Source: Polynucleobacter finlandensis
GTDB taxonomy: Bacteria > Pseudomonadota > Gammaproteobacteria > Burkholderiales > Burkholderiaceae
Direction: 5' to 3'
Assembly: GCF_018881755.1 (NCBI RefSeq)
Contig: NZ_JACVPS010000014.1
Location: 1-64,000 of the forward strand
Length of the DNA: 64,000 nucleotides
The notes under the pieces are model-generated. The model ran no database searches. It saw nothing but the letters and a program-made list of their open reading frames with translations, and was not told the DNA's origin. A program made the translations under genes and the position numbers. Positions 42,213 to 50,598 of the stretch are shown here, piece after piece (position 1 is the stretch's first letter; each line of letters opens with the position of its first letter).

Positions 42213-42782
42213 ATGAAAATCCCATACTCAAAATTGGCAATCTCACTATTCGTTGTTAGCACCTTCCTGATGCAGGCCAAGGCTTATAGTCAAACTGCAG
42301 TAGCTCCAACACCAGTAAAGACCATTGCCTCGCTGGATGTACCGCGTTACCTGGGGACTTGGTATGAGATTGCCAAATTTCCGAACTGGTTTCAAAAAAA
42401 GTGCGTCGGCAATACCAAGGCAGTCTATGCACTCAAGGCAGATGGCAATTTGCAAGTACTCAATAGCTGCAAGACTGCTAATGGCGACACCTCCTCAGCT
42501 GAGGGGGCTGCAAAACAGATTGGAGCCAAAGACTCTCCCAAGTTAGAGGTGCGCTTTGCACCGGAGTGGCTGTCGTTTCTGCCGCTGGTTTGGGGTGACT
42601 ACTGGGTGATTGACTTGGATGCTCAATATCAAGTCGCCGCAGTCAGTGATCCTAAGCGCGACTATCTCTGGATATTGTCTAGAACACCGCAGATGGATCC
42701 CAGGGTGTATGAGGACTTACTCATGCGTCTACAGCAGCAACAATTTGATGTGCGCAAGTTAGAAAAAACGTCGCACAATTAA
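42213..42782 (+). CDS. blc: Bacterial lipocalin (Blc-like)
   Basis: The 189-residue protein has a signal peptide (ending KAYSQ near 27) and the lipocalin motif YLGTWYEIAKFPNWF, followed by KKCVGNTKAVY and the GDYWVIDLD and YLWILSRTP segments. Unlike E. coli Blc there is no lipobox Cys, so it should be soluble in the periplasm. Lipocalins bind fatty acids or lysophospholipids and help envelope maintenance. It follows msrPQ by seven bases, supporting a joint role under envelope stress. Confidence 0.88.
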   Translation: MKIPYSKLAISLFVVSTFLMQAKAYSQTAVAPTPVKTIASLDVPRYLGTWYEIAKFPNWFQKKCVGNTKAVYALKADGNLQVLNSCKTANGDTSSAEGAAKQIGAKDSPKLEVRFAPEWLSFLPLVWGDYWVIDLDAQYQVAAVSDPKRDYLWILSRTPQMDPRVYEDLLMRLQQQQFDVRKLEKTSHN

Positions 42783-42808
42783 TTCACCATTAAATCAACA
42801 TCATCAGC

Positions 42809-43741
42809 ATGAATCTTTTTACTTTGCCGCCTGGAATGGAGATCTTCGAGAGAGGTTGGCTGTCCGCAAACAATATTTTTTTGTATGGCGATGGTGGTGA
42901 AGGTGATGTCTCATTGGTAGATACAGGTTATTGCGCTCATCAAAATCTGACCTTGAATTTGGTGAAAAATGCTTTACTAAAGCATGGCCTGCCAACACTA
43001 AACAAGATCATCAATACCCATCTGCATTCAGATCATTGTGGCGGAAATGCTGCCTTATCTAAGGCCTATCATTCTGATATTTACATTCCGAGCGCAGAAG
43101 ATATCGCGGTGCAGACTTGGAACGAGGATTTATTAAGCTACCGCAATCTAGGACAAGACTGCCCACGTTTTTCACATAAGCATCTCTTAATTCCTGGACA
43201 AGAAATTTCCTTGGGGCTGTATGTTTGGCAGATCTTGGCTGCACCAGGGCATGACCCACACTCCGTCATGCTGTATCAGGCCGATCATCGGATCTTGATC
43301 TCGGCCGATGCTTTATGGGAAGAGGGCTTTGGGGTGGTGTTTCCTGAGTTATGGGGTAAGAGTGGCTTTGAAGAGGTGGCGCAAACATTGGATTTGATTG
43401 AAGGCTTGCAGATTGACTTGGTGATCCCCGGACACGGCCATCCTTTTACTGATGTTGCTAAAGCCTTAGGTGTGGCGCGCTCACGGTTGGATTACCTAGC
43501 TTCAGATGGCGATCGTAATGCCCGCCATGGCGCCAAAGTGCTACTGAAATACAAGCTACTAGAATGGCGTAGCATGGAGATAGACAAAGTTATTCAATGG
43601 ATTTCTGCTACGCCTGCAATGCTTGCTGCCGCTCAGCAGCTCAATATGGAAATGGACGAGTTTGTGAAGTGGTTGCCACAAGCTCTTGTCAAATCGGATG
43701 CCGCCAAACTGGAAGGTGAGTGCTTGGTCAATGTCGATTAA
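42809..43741 (+). CDS. Metallo-beta-lactamase-fold hydrolase
   Basis: The 310-residue protein carries the zinc motif NTHLHSDHCGGN and further metal ligands in APGHDPHSVM, ISADALWEEG and IPGHGHPF. An extra C-terminal helical part of about 75 residues (LLEWRSMEIDKVIQWI) resembles that of LACTB2-like or glyoxalase-like hydrolases. The substrate is unknown. It is 26 bases after the lipocalin gene on the same strand. Confidence 0.85.
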   Translation: MNLFTLPPGMEIFERGWLSANNIFLYGDGGEGDVSLVDTGYCAHQNLTLNLVKNALLKHGLPTLNKIINTHLHSDHCGGNAALSKAYHSDIYIPSAEDIAVQTWNEDLLSYRNLGQDCPRFSHKHLLIPGQEISLGLYVWQILAAPGHDPHSVMLYQADHRILISADALWEEGFGVVFPELWGKSGFEEVAQTLDLIEGLQIDLVIPGHGHPFTDVAKALGVARSRLDYLASDGDRNARHGAKVLLKYKLLEWRSMEIDKVIQWISATPAMLAAAQQLNMEMDEFVKWLPQALVKSDAAKLEGECLVNVD

Positions 43742-43799
43742 GATTTGGCATTCAGAATAACAATCATCTTAAGAAAAAAATTCAATTGAAGGAATCATG

Positions 43800-44573
43800 A
43801 TGGAACACACTGTTTTAGTAACTGGTGCTACGGCTGGCTTTGGTGAAGCAACTGCACGTCGCTTTCTGGCTCATGGCCATAAAGTCATTGCTTTAGGACG
43901 CAGAACTGAACGCCTAGAGGCTTTAAAGGCATCACTCCCTGCGGAGCAACAGAAAAAATTACTAACCTTGGCAGTAGATGTCTGCGATAGCGCCAAGGTC
44001 GACCAATTAGCGGCCACCTTGCCTGCAGAGTTTGCTAACGTTACTGTTCTGGTAAATAACGCTGGGCTTGCCTTAGGTCTTGAGCCGGCACATAAAGCAG
44101 TTCTGACAGACTGGGATCGCATGATCGATACCAATATCAAAGGGCTTGTGCATATGACCCGCGCCATTTTGCCCGGTATGGTTGAGCGTAAACGTGGCCA
44201 CGTGATTAACCTGGGTTCTGTTGCAGCCAATTACCCCTATCCAGGTGGCAATGTATATGGCGGCACTAAGGCTTTTGTAAAACAATTTAGCTTGAACTTG
44301 CGTGCAGATTTAATTGGCACGCCAGTGCGAGTCACTTGTGTCGAGCCAGGAATGTGTGCTGGCACAGAGTTTTCGAATGTGCGCTTTAAGGGCGATGATA
44401 GTAAAGCGGAGAGTGTTTACAACGGCGTGCAGGCTTTGAGTGCTGATGATATTGCTGAGACTATTTTTTGGTCTGCCACTTTACCAAGTCATATGAACAT
44501 CAATGTGTTGGAGGTGATGCCGGTGCAACAGGCGAGCGGACCTTTACAGATTCATCGGGGCGAGTTTAAGTAG
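43800..44573 (+). CDS. ydfG: YdfG-like NADP-dependent 3-hydroxy acid dehydrogenase (SDR)
   Basis: A classic short-chain dehydrogenase: nucleotide motif VTGATAGFGEATARRFLAHG, NNAGLA near residue 82, Ser in LGSVAAN and the YGGTK (Tyr-x3-Lys) site. The GRRTERLEAL segment indicates NADP preference. It closely resembles E. coli YdfG, which oxidises serine and 3-hydroxy acids or reduces malonic semialdehyde. ATG 43800 or 43797 are both possible. Its 3' end overlaps the convergent DUF2889 gene by eight bases. Confidence 0.9.
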   Translation: MEHTVLVTGATAGFGEATARRFLAHGHKVIALGRRTERLEALKASLPAEQQKKLLTLAVDVCDSAKVDQLAATLPAEFANVTVLVNNAGLALGLEPAHKAVLTDWDRMIDTNIKGLVHMTRAILPGMVERKRGHVINLGSVAANYPYPGGNVYGGTKAFVKQFSLNLRADLIGTPVRVTCVEPGMCAGTEFSNVRFKGDDSKAESVYNGVQALSADDIAETIFWSATLPSHMNINVLEVMPVQQASGPLQIHRGEFK

Positions 44574-45108
44574 ACTCAGGCTTCCATTTGTAAAACTTGG
44601 GATATTGGCGCATCACTACCGGGCCATCAAAGTCCCAAGATTTACATTGCCCTAAATAGCGTGGCGGTTTATTTTCATCGGCGTCAAATAGTGCGCCCGG
44701 AATCGATTGATAAGCCGCGGTGCCAATGCTGGCCAGCACTTCACGTAAGTGGGTGCAGCCCTTAATGCCACCAAGGTGGGCATCCACTACTTTGCGCCAG
44801 CCTTTGCCTAGTTTGGCACCTATCAGAGCATCCATCGGCGGTATCACTTCTGGACATTCTGGGTGTGGGTGGCTATCCATTGCCACTTCGATGGCTTTAA
44901 TCTCTAACTCGGTATTTAAGGTCAAACGTATCCACATATCGTGCAGCGCTTCTCCCGGAGCCCAGGTTCTGCTGCCAGTTGTGAAGGGGTGTGACTTAAC
45001 ATCTTTGAGATGCGCCTCAATATCCCATAGTCCATCTTCTCGAGCATATCCTGAGAAGGTGATTTCACGAGTGTGAAGCGGAGTGCGGGTTACTGGACTT
45101 GAAAGCAT
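44566..45108 (-). CDS. DUF2889 family protein
   Basis: The 180-residue protein begins SSPVTRTPLHTREITFSGYA and contains MWIRLTLNTELEIKAIEVAM and GCTHLREVLASIGTAAYQ, matching DUF2889. The family is found across betaproteobacteria, often near CoA or aromatic metabolism genes, with no known activity. No signal peptide. It is convergent with ydfG and divergent from rsuA. Confidence 0.82.
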   Translation of the reverse strand: MLSSPVTRTPLHTREITFSGYAREDGLWDIEAHLKDVKSHPFTTGSRTWAPGEALHDMWIRLTLNTELEIKAIEVAMDSHPHPECPEVIPPMDALIGAKLGKGWRKVVDAHLGGIKGCTHLREVLASIGTAAYQSIPGALFDADENKPPRYLGQCKSWDFDGPVVMRQYPKFYKWKPEST

Positions 45109-45157
45109 GGCGCTAGTTTAAATCATTCAAAACGCTGTAGTATGCTCACCAAGATAT

Positions 45158-45892
45158 ATGGCAAAACCACTTTCCTTAGAAAAAATTCTCTTTAGCCAAG
45201 GCTTTGGCACTCGGCGCTATTGTAGTGATTTGGTGTATGCCGAGTTAGTCAGCATCAAGGGCGTCTTATGCGAGGACCCGGAAGAGCGCATTTCGACTGA
45301 GGGCTTGGTACTCAATGTCGAAGGGAAAGATTGGGAGTTTCATGAAAAGGCGTATATCGCCTTTAATAAACCAGCCAACTATGAGTGCTCTCATAAAACC
45401 ACACATCATCCCAGTGTCTACAGTTTATTGCCGCGGCCATTTGTAGAGCGTGGCTTGCAGTGTGTGGGGCGCTTGGATTACGACACTACTGGTTTATTGT
45501 TAATTTCTGATGATGGGCAGTTCATTCATAAGATGACGACGCCCAAGAAAAACATCGGCAAGGTTTATGAAATTACCACTCCAGAGCCTATTACACAAAA
45601 GCAAATCGATCATCTTTTAAAGGGGGTGGTATTGGATGATGATCCTAGGCCTTGTCTTGCAACTGCATGTAAACAACTCGGTGAAAACACTTTGGCAATG
45701 ACGATTGTTGAGGGCCGCTATCACCAAGTGAAACGTATGATGGCTGCGGTGGGTAATCACGTGGATACATTGCATCGCACTGAGATAGGCCAATATGTCA
45801 TGCCTACCGATCTAGCAGAAGGTGAGTGGCGTTGGCTCTACTCGGCGGACTTACAGAAGTTATCTAAGAGCGTGGATGCTGAGCGTGCCTAA
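45158..45892 (+). CDS. rsuA: 16S rRNA pseudouridine-516 synthase
   Basis: The 244-residue protein has an N-terminal S4-like RNA-binding part (LEKILFSQGFGTRRYCSDLV) and the catalytic motif GRLDYDTTGLLLISDDG with its Asp. IAFNKPANYECSHK and EGRYHQVKRMMAAVGNHV are RsuA-family markers. It makes pseudouridine in the small ribosomal subunit. Its last 17 bases overlap the start of phhB. Confidence 0.92.
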   Translation: MAKPLSLEKILFSQGFGTRRYCSDLVYAELVSIKGVLCEDPEERISTEGLVLNVEGKDWEFHEKAYIAFNKPANYECSHKTTHHPSVYSLLPRPFVERGLQCVGRLDYDTTGLLLISDDGQFIHKMTTPKKNIGKVYEITTPEPITQKQIDHLLKGVVLDDDPRPCLATACKQLGENTLAMTIVEGRYHQVKRMMAAVGNHVDTLHRTEIGQYVMPTDLAEGEWRWLYSADLQKLSKSVDAERA

Positions 45893-46193
45893 GCTACTGC
45901 CAGAAGATATGGATTTTCAGGGCTTGCTTCCAGCTTGGAAGTTGAGTGCAGATGCAAAAACCTTATCTCAGGAATTTATATTCGCAGACTTCAAATGCGC
46001 CTTTGAATTCATGACGCTAGTAGCGCGATATGCAGAAGAGATTGATCACCATCCCGATTGGTCAAACTCTTGGAATAGGGTGAGCGTGCGCTTAACCACT
46101 CACTCAAAAAAGGGACTTACAGAACTGGATTTCGCGATGGCTAAGGTCATGGATCAGTTTGCCCTACAGCTTAAAACTAAAACCGAAGATTAA
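45876..46193 (+). CDS. phhB: Pterin-4a-carbinolamine dehydratase
   Basis: The 105-residue protein contains the family motif EIDHHPDWSNSWNRV with paired histidines, followed by VRLTTHSKKGLTELD. It dehydrates 4a-hydroxytetrahydropterin after phenylalanine hydroxylation or serves as a transcription cofactor. ATG 45876 is preferred over the longer frame from 45822, which would overlap rsuA by more. Convergent with the small acidic gene at 46190 (four-base overlap). Confidence 0.9.
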   Translation: MLSVPKLLPEDMDFQGLLPAWKLSADAKTLSQEFIFADFKCAFEFMTLVARYAEEIDHHPDWSNSWNRVSVRLTTHSKKGLTELDFAMAKVMDQFALQLKTKTED

Positions 46194-46405
46194 TGCTCTT
46201 CTTCGTCACCTTCTTCTGAGTTCATACTCATCAAGATGGTAGCTAAAAGACCATAGACCACTTCAGTGGCAATCATGCCATCTTCATCCAGCTCATCAAT
46301 CAGATCGTTTAAGCAATCTTCTGTTGGCTCATTCAAGAGGGTCATTGCACACTCACACCCGTAGTCGAAATCTTCGTCGTTTTGGGTTTGATTTTCGTCA
46401 GTCAT
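46190..46405 (-). CDS. Small acidic protein (71 aa), unknown
   Basis: The protein is very acidic (starts MTDENQTQNDEDFDYGCECA, ends SMNSEEGDEEEH) with a hydrophobic helix in VVYGLLATILMSM. A Cys pair (CEC) and a third Cys are present. No family recognised. A reasonable upstream sequence (AAGGA, seven bases before ATG) supports expression. It is leftward and alone. Confidence 0.6.
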   Translation of the reverse strand: MTDENQTQNDEDFDYGCECAMTLLNEPTEDCLNDLIDELDEDGMIATEVVYGLLATILMSMNSEEGDEEEH

Positions 46406-46532
46406 ATTTATCCTTGGTTGAACCCTCAGAATAGCAAATAAAAAGGAGTTTTAGGGAGGTGTTTTGGCTCTGCTCGCAGATAGTAACTTGGAGTATGCTT
46501 TCTCTCCATCTGCCTTTTCTACCTAGGAAAAT

Positions 46533-47498
46533 ATGAAACGTCGAGAATTTCTTGGGGCTTCCATTGCCCTTTCTTTGCCTTTTTCCGTTCGGGCCGACGC
46601 TTATCCAAGTAAGCCGATTCGTTATATCGTCCCAGTTGCTGCGGGTGGCGGGAACGATATGATTGCCCGCGTAGTGACCGAGCGCTGGGGGCGTGTAATT
46701 GGCCAGACCTTTGTAGTCGAGAATCAAAGTGGCGGCGGCGGTGTGATTGCCTCTCAAACAACCATGCGTGCTGTACCGGATGGTTACACCTTGATGCAGG
46801 GCTACGTTGCCACCCATGGCACCAATCCTGCAACACGTAAAGTACCTTACGACCCCATTAAAGATTTCACCCCGATTGGCATGATTGGCGCGACGCCTAA
46901 TGTATTGATCGTGAATAGCCAGGTTCCCGTCAAAAATATGAAGGAGTTTATTGACTACGCCCGCAAGAACCCAGGCAAGCTGAGTTATGGCACTGCAGGA
47001 CAGGGCTCCTTAACCCATATGACGATGGAGTTATTTAAACAAGAGACAGGTCTTTATATTTTGCACGTGCCTTATCGGGGTATTGCGCCGGCTTTCAATG
47101 ACTTGCTGGGTGGACAAACCCAAACCATGTTCCCGGGCCTAGCAGCAGCCTTGCAATATATTCAATCGGGTAGGGTGCGCGCCTTAGCAGTGACCGGACC
47201 TAAGCGGAGTGCCGTCTTAAAAGATGTGCCAACGATGGAAGAGTTAGGCTTTAAAGGCTTTGATGCGATGCAATGGTATGGGACTGTAGGTCCCGCAGGC
47301 ATCCCGGTAGAGATTGTCAAACGCCTCAATGAGACACAAGTTGCTACACTCAAATTACCCGAGATGCGTGAGAAGCTAGCGATTGAAGCAGTAGAGCCAA
47401 TGCCAATGTCTCCCGAGCAATTTGGACAATTTATTAAAAACGAAACTCAGCGATGGACTGCCTTGGCAAAAGTTCGCAATATTCAACTGGAAGAATAA
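46533..47498 (+). CDS. Bug/TctC-family solute-binding protein, Tat-type leader
   Basis: The 321-residue protein starts MKRREFLGASIALSLPFSVR, a Tat-like signal, then the Bug body: RYIVPVAAGGGNDMIARVVT, VVENQSGGGGVIASQTTM and LSYGTAGQGSLTHMTMELF. It binds a small carboxylate in the periplasm. It leads a rightward block with a decarboxylating dehydrogenase (three bases downstream) and an exported hydroxyacid oxidase, so the ligand may be a hydroxy acid such as tartrate or malate; that is inference. Confidence 0.9.
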   Translation: MKRREFLGASIALSLPFSVRADAYPSKPIRYIVPVAAGGGNDMIARVVTERWGRVIGQTFVVENQSGGGGVIASQTTMRAVPDGYTLMQGYVATHGTNPATRKVPYDPIKDFTPIGMIGATPNVLIVNSQVPVKNMKEFIDYARKNPGKLSYGTAGQGSLTHMTMELFKQETGLYILHVPYRGIAPAFNDLLGGQTQTMFPGLAAALQYIQSGRVRALAVTGPKRSAVLKDVPTMEELGFKGFDAMQWYGTVGPAGIPVEIVKRLNETQVATLKLPEMREKLAIEAVEPMPMSPEQFGQFIKNETQRWTALAKVRNIQLEE

Positions 47499-47501
47499 GG
47501 A

Positions 47502-48572
47502 ATGTCTCAGAAATTACGTGTAGGAATATTAGAAGGCGATGACATTGGTCATGAGATTGTGCCGGTGGCAGTTGAGGTGGCTAAGGCTGCTGCGAAGTTA
47601 CACCAAGTCGATATTGAATGGATCCCGCTTCCCATTGGGCGAAGGGCGCTTGATACCCATGGCCACACCCTTCCTCTAGAAACATTGGAAACCTTACATA
47701 CCTTGGATGGTTGGATCTTAGGCCCCATTGGTCATCGGGCTTATCCAAAGGAGGCGAACGCAATCAATCCCCATCCTATTTTGCGTAAACAATTTAATTT
47801 GTTTGCCAATGTCAGACCCACTCGATCCTATCCTGATATTGGCTGCATTCGGGATGACATTGATTTGGTGATCGTTCGTGAAAACAATGAGGGTTTTCAG
47901 CCAGATCGCAATATGTTGGTCGGTAGTGGAGAGTTTCGCCCTAGCGATGAAATGACCTTATCCGTTCGCGTTATTACAAGAACAGGAAGCCGTCGCGTAG
48001 CGCAGGCTGCTTTTGAATTAGCGCGCCAACGTCGCAAACACCTAACTTACGTCCATAAAGACACCGTCTTCAAATTAGGTTGTGGCATGTTTGTGGAAGA
48101 GTGCAAAAAGCTTGCAGCCCAATATCCTGATGTGCGGGTGGATGATGTGATCGTAGACACCTTCGCAATGCGCTTAATTCGTGATCCTCAAAACTTTGAT
48201 GTGGTGGTAACGACCAATATGTTTGGCGATATTTTGTCCGATGAGGCTGCTGGTTTAGTGGGTGGCTTGGGAATGGCGCCTGGCCTATGTATTGGAGATG
48301 GTGATGTTGTGATGGCTCAGGCAACCCATGGATCAGCCCCCGATATTGCTGGCAAAGGGATTGCCAATCCGTATTCCATGATTGAGTCGACGCGCATGCT
48401 GTTTGAGTGGCTTGGTCATAGTCGCGGCATTCCTGGGGCAGTAGCAATGGCCAAGTCTATGTCCGAGGCGACTACTGTGGCTCTTGCTAATCCAGACGCA
48501 AGGACTGGAGACATTAATGGCAAAGGTAATACTGCTTCGATGGCTAAGGCAGTGCTGGAAGCTTTGAAGTGA
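47502..48572 (+). CDS. Isocitrate/isopropylmalate dehydrogenase family enzyme
   Basis: The 356-residue protein has the beta-decarboxylating dehydrogenase pattern: GDDIGHEIVPVAVEV at the start, NEGFQPDRNM, the catalytic Lys in YVHKDTVFKLGCGMF, TTNMFGDILSDEAAG metal site and HGSAPDIAGKGIANP near the C-terminus. Substrates in this clade include isocitrate, isopropylmalate, homoisocitrate and tartrate. A dedicated icd already exists at 38263, so another 2-hydroxy acid is likely. It starts three bases after the Bug protein gene. Confidence 0.87.
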   Translation: MSQKLRVGILEGDDIGHEIVPVAVEVAKAAAKLHQVDIEWIPLPIGRRALDTHGHTLPLETLETLHTLDGWILGPIGHRAYPKEANAINPHPILRKQFNLFANVRPTRSYPDIGCIRDDIDLVIVRENNEGFQPDRNMLVGSGEFRPSDEMTLSVRVITRTGSRRVAQAAFELARQRRKHLTYVHKDTVFKLGCGMFVEECKKLAAQYPDVRVDDVIVDTFAMRLIRDPQNFDVVVTTNMFGDILSDEAAGLVGGLGMAPGLCIGDGDVVMAQATHGSAPDIAGKGIANPYSMIESTRMLFEWLGHSRGIPGAVAMAKSMSEATTVALANPDARTGDINGKGNTASMAKAVLEALK

Positions 48573-48629
48573 TGTAAATTGAGCTTGATGAAGTGATGTG
48601 CTGATAAAAATATAAAAGATGGAGACAAT

Positions 48630-49919
48630 ATGAGCAACAGCAATAATCATGATGACGGTAAGGATGATCAGCGCCGCCAGTTATTAACTTGGCTTGCAGC
48701 CAGCCCTTTATTGGCACTGGCAGGAAATCAAAATGCTTTTGCAGATGATGCAAAAGAGCTCGTCAGAAATTTTACGAAGCGTCCCGACCCTATGATTTGG
48801 GCGCCAAATACGCCTTTGGATTTGATCTCTAACCCTAAAGATGCGATTAATGTATTTGATTTTGAGCCGGTAGCCTTTACTAAAGTTCCCCGCGCGCATT
48901 TTGCCTACATGGCTTCAGGGATTGATGATGAGGTGACATTGCGAGCGAATCGCAGCTCATTCTTAAAATATCAACTGCGCCCACGTCGCCTGCGTGATGT
49001 CAGTCAAGTGGATACTTCAATTACTCTATTTGGCAGTAAGTGGAAATCCCCCATCATCATCGCTCCAACCGGTGGTAACAAAGCCTATGACCCTGGAGGC
49101 GAGATTACTGTGGCAAAAGCGGCAAGAGCAGGTGGGTTTTTAAATATTCTTTCTAATGCGGGTGGCTCAACTATTGAAGATGTCATTGCTGCACGCCAAG
49201 GAGAGGTTTGGTTTCAGTTGTATGCCACTTCAAGTCCTGAAGTTGCCAAGCAAGTCATTCGACGCGTAGAAAAAGCGGGCGCCCCTGTTTTAGAAATTAC
49301 AGTCGATCGTAATGGTGGCAGAAATCAAGAAACCTTCGCGCGCCTCAAAAAGTTAGACCCGCGCAATTGCGTAGGTTGCCATACACATGGTTTTGGAAGT
49401 GCTCAGGAACGCCCCAATTACGACGGTATCGATATGACGGGTGTAAAGCTATCTTCATCGAATATGACTTGGGAGTTCATTAAACAGGTGCGCGATACCA
49501 CCAAGATGAAAATCATCATTAAGGGAATTCTGACAGAGGAAGATGCACAGCTTTGTCTGGATTACGGTGTTGATGGAATTCATGTATCAAATCACGGTGG
49601 TCGCAGTGAGGATGGCGGGCGCGGTGCAATTGAATGTTTGCCTGAAGTTGTGAGGGTGACTAAAGGAAAAGTGCCCATTCTCTTTGATAGTGGTGTGCGC
49701 AGAGGCAGCGATGTCTTTAAGGCGATGGCATTAGGCGCAAACGCTGTTTGTGTGGGTCGGCCCTACCTTTGGGGATTGGGCGCATTTGGCCAACCTGGGG
49801 TTGAGCGGGTCATGGAGATATTGCAAACCGAATTTAAGTCCACCATGCAACAAATGGGCGCTGCCAATATTGCCGCGATTAACGCTGCCATGATTTATAA
49901 AGAAGGCGGCTTTTCTTAA
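48630..49919 (+). CDS. Tat-exported FMN-dependent alpha-hydroxyacid oxidase/dehydrogenase
   Basis: The 429-residue protein starts with a twin-arginine leader (DDQRRQLLTWLAASPLLALA, Ala-rich cleavage near residue 36). The FMN barrel follows: SPIIIAPTGGNKAYDPGGE, YATSSPE, KGILTEEDA, then the active-site SNHGGRSEDGGRGAIE and VLFDSG-like ILFDSGVRRGSDVFKAMALG. The usual SNHGGRQ motif reads SNHGGRS here, so substrate or acceptor may differ. Family members oxidise lactate, glycolate or mandelate. Export to the periplasm is unusual for the family. Confidence 0.86.
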   Translation: MSNSNNHDDGKDDQRRQLLTWLAASPLLALAGNQNAFADDAKELVRNFTKRPDPMIWAPNTPLDLISNPKDAINVFDFEPVAFTKVPRAHFAYMASGIDDEVTLRANRSSFLKYQLRPRRLRDVSQVDTSITLFGSKWKSPIIIAPTGGNKAYDPGGEITVAKAARAGGFLNILSNAGGSTIEDVIAARQGEVWFQLYATSSPEVAKQVIRRVEKAGAPVLEITVDRNGGRNQETFARLKKLDPRNCVGCHTHGFGSAQERPNYDGIDMTGVKLSSSNMTWEFIKQVRDTTKMKIIIKGILTEEDAQLCLDYGVDGIHVSNHGGRSEDGGRGAIECLPEVVRVTKGKVPILFDSGVRRGSDVFKAMALGANAVCVGRPYLWGLGAFGQPGVERVMEILQTEFKSTMQQMGAANIAAINAAMIYKEGGFS

Positions 49920-49946
49920 TCCATTGGTTGCATTGATGTTCATCCG

Positions 49947-49974
49947 GATAAAGCCACCTACGGGTGGTTTTATC
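49947..49974 (+). terminator. Terminator after the hydroxyacid oxidase gene
   Basis: GATAAAGCCACC and GGTGGTTTTATC pair (one G-T wobble) around a TACG tetraloop, 28 bases after the stop codon. Confidence 0.75.
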
Positions 49975-50090
49975 GTATTGAGGGTTTCTACTAGGTCGCC
50001 TATTTGCTCCTGAATTTATTCATAGAATGATTTATAGTCATTTGAATAAATATAAAAATTTAGCAAGCAAAAGCATTCAAGGAGACAGCA

Positions 50091-50588
50091 ATGCAATTAA
50101 CCATTAATGGGGAAGTCCACAATATCGATGTGGAACCCAATATGCCTTTGTTATGGGCAATTCGGGAAGTGGTTGGACTCACTGGTACTAAGTATGGTTG
50201 TGGGGTTGCTCAGTGTGGCGCCTGTACTGTCTATATGAATGGCGAACCTGTCCGCTCCTGTTCGATTCCAGTTTCAGCGGTAGGTGGCATGAAGATCACC
50301 ACAGTCGAGGCGCTCTCTAAAGATAATTCTCATCCAGTGCAAAAAGCATGGATTGCTTTAGATGTGCCACAGTGTGGCTACTGTCAGTCGGGCCAAGTAA
50401 TGGCCGCAGCAGCGCTACTCAAAAGAATTCCGAAGCCAAGCGATGCCGATATTGACAATGCCATGACCAATGTTTGTCGTTGTGGCACTTATCAAAAAGT
50501 GCGCGATGGCATTCATGTGGCGTCTGGGCAGAAAAAGCTAGAGGATGTCCTCGCGCAATACGATGCCTCAACTAAGACACGTGGATAA
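50091..50588 (+). CDS. Two-[2Fe-2S] small subunit of a molybdenum hydroxylase (IorA-like)
   Basis: The 165-residue protein has the plant-ferredoxin-type cluster CGVAQCGACTVYMNG and the second cluster in CGYCQSGQVM with NVCRCGTYQKVRDG. This is the layout of small subunits of isoquinoline 1-oxidoreductase, aldehyde oxidase and CO dehydrogenase families. It passes electrons from the molybdenum subunit encoded next to an acceptor such as cytochrome c. GGAG ribosome site at good distance. Confidence 0.9.
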   Translation: MQLTINGEVHNIDVEPNMPLLWAIREVVGLTGTKYGCGVAQCGACTVYMNGEPVRSCSIPVSAVGGMKITTVEALSKDNSHPVQKAWIALDVPQCGYCQSGQVMAAAALLKRIPKPSDADIDNAMTNVCRCGTYQKVRDGIHVASGQKKLEDVLAQYDASTKTRG

Positions 50589-50598
50589 GGGGCGCGAG

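Noticed and set aside
46398..46817. A 139-codon leftward frame over the start of the Bug protein gene
   Set aside because: It would run through the Tat-leader region and promoter of a well-supported gene and has no domain.
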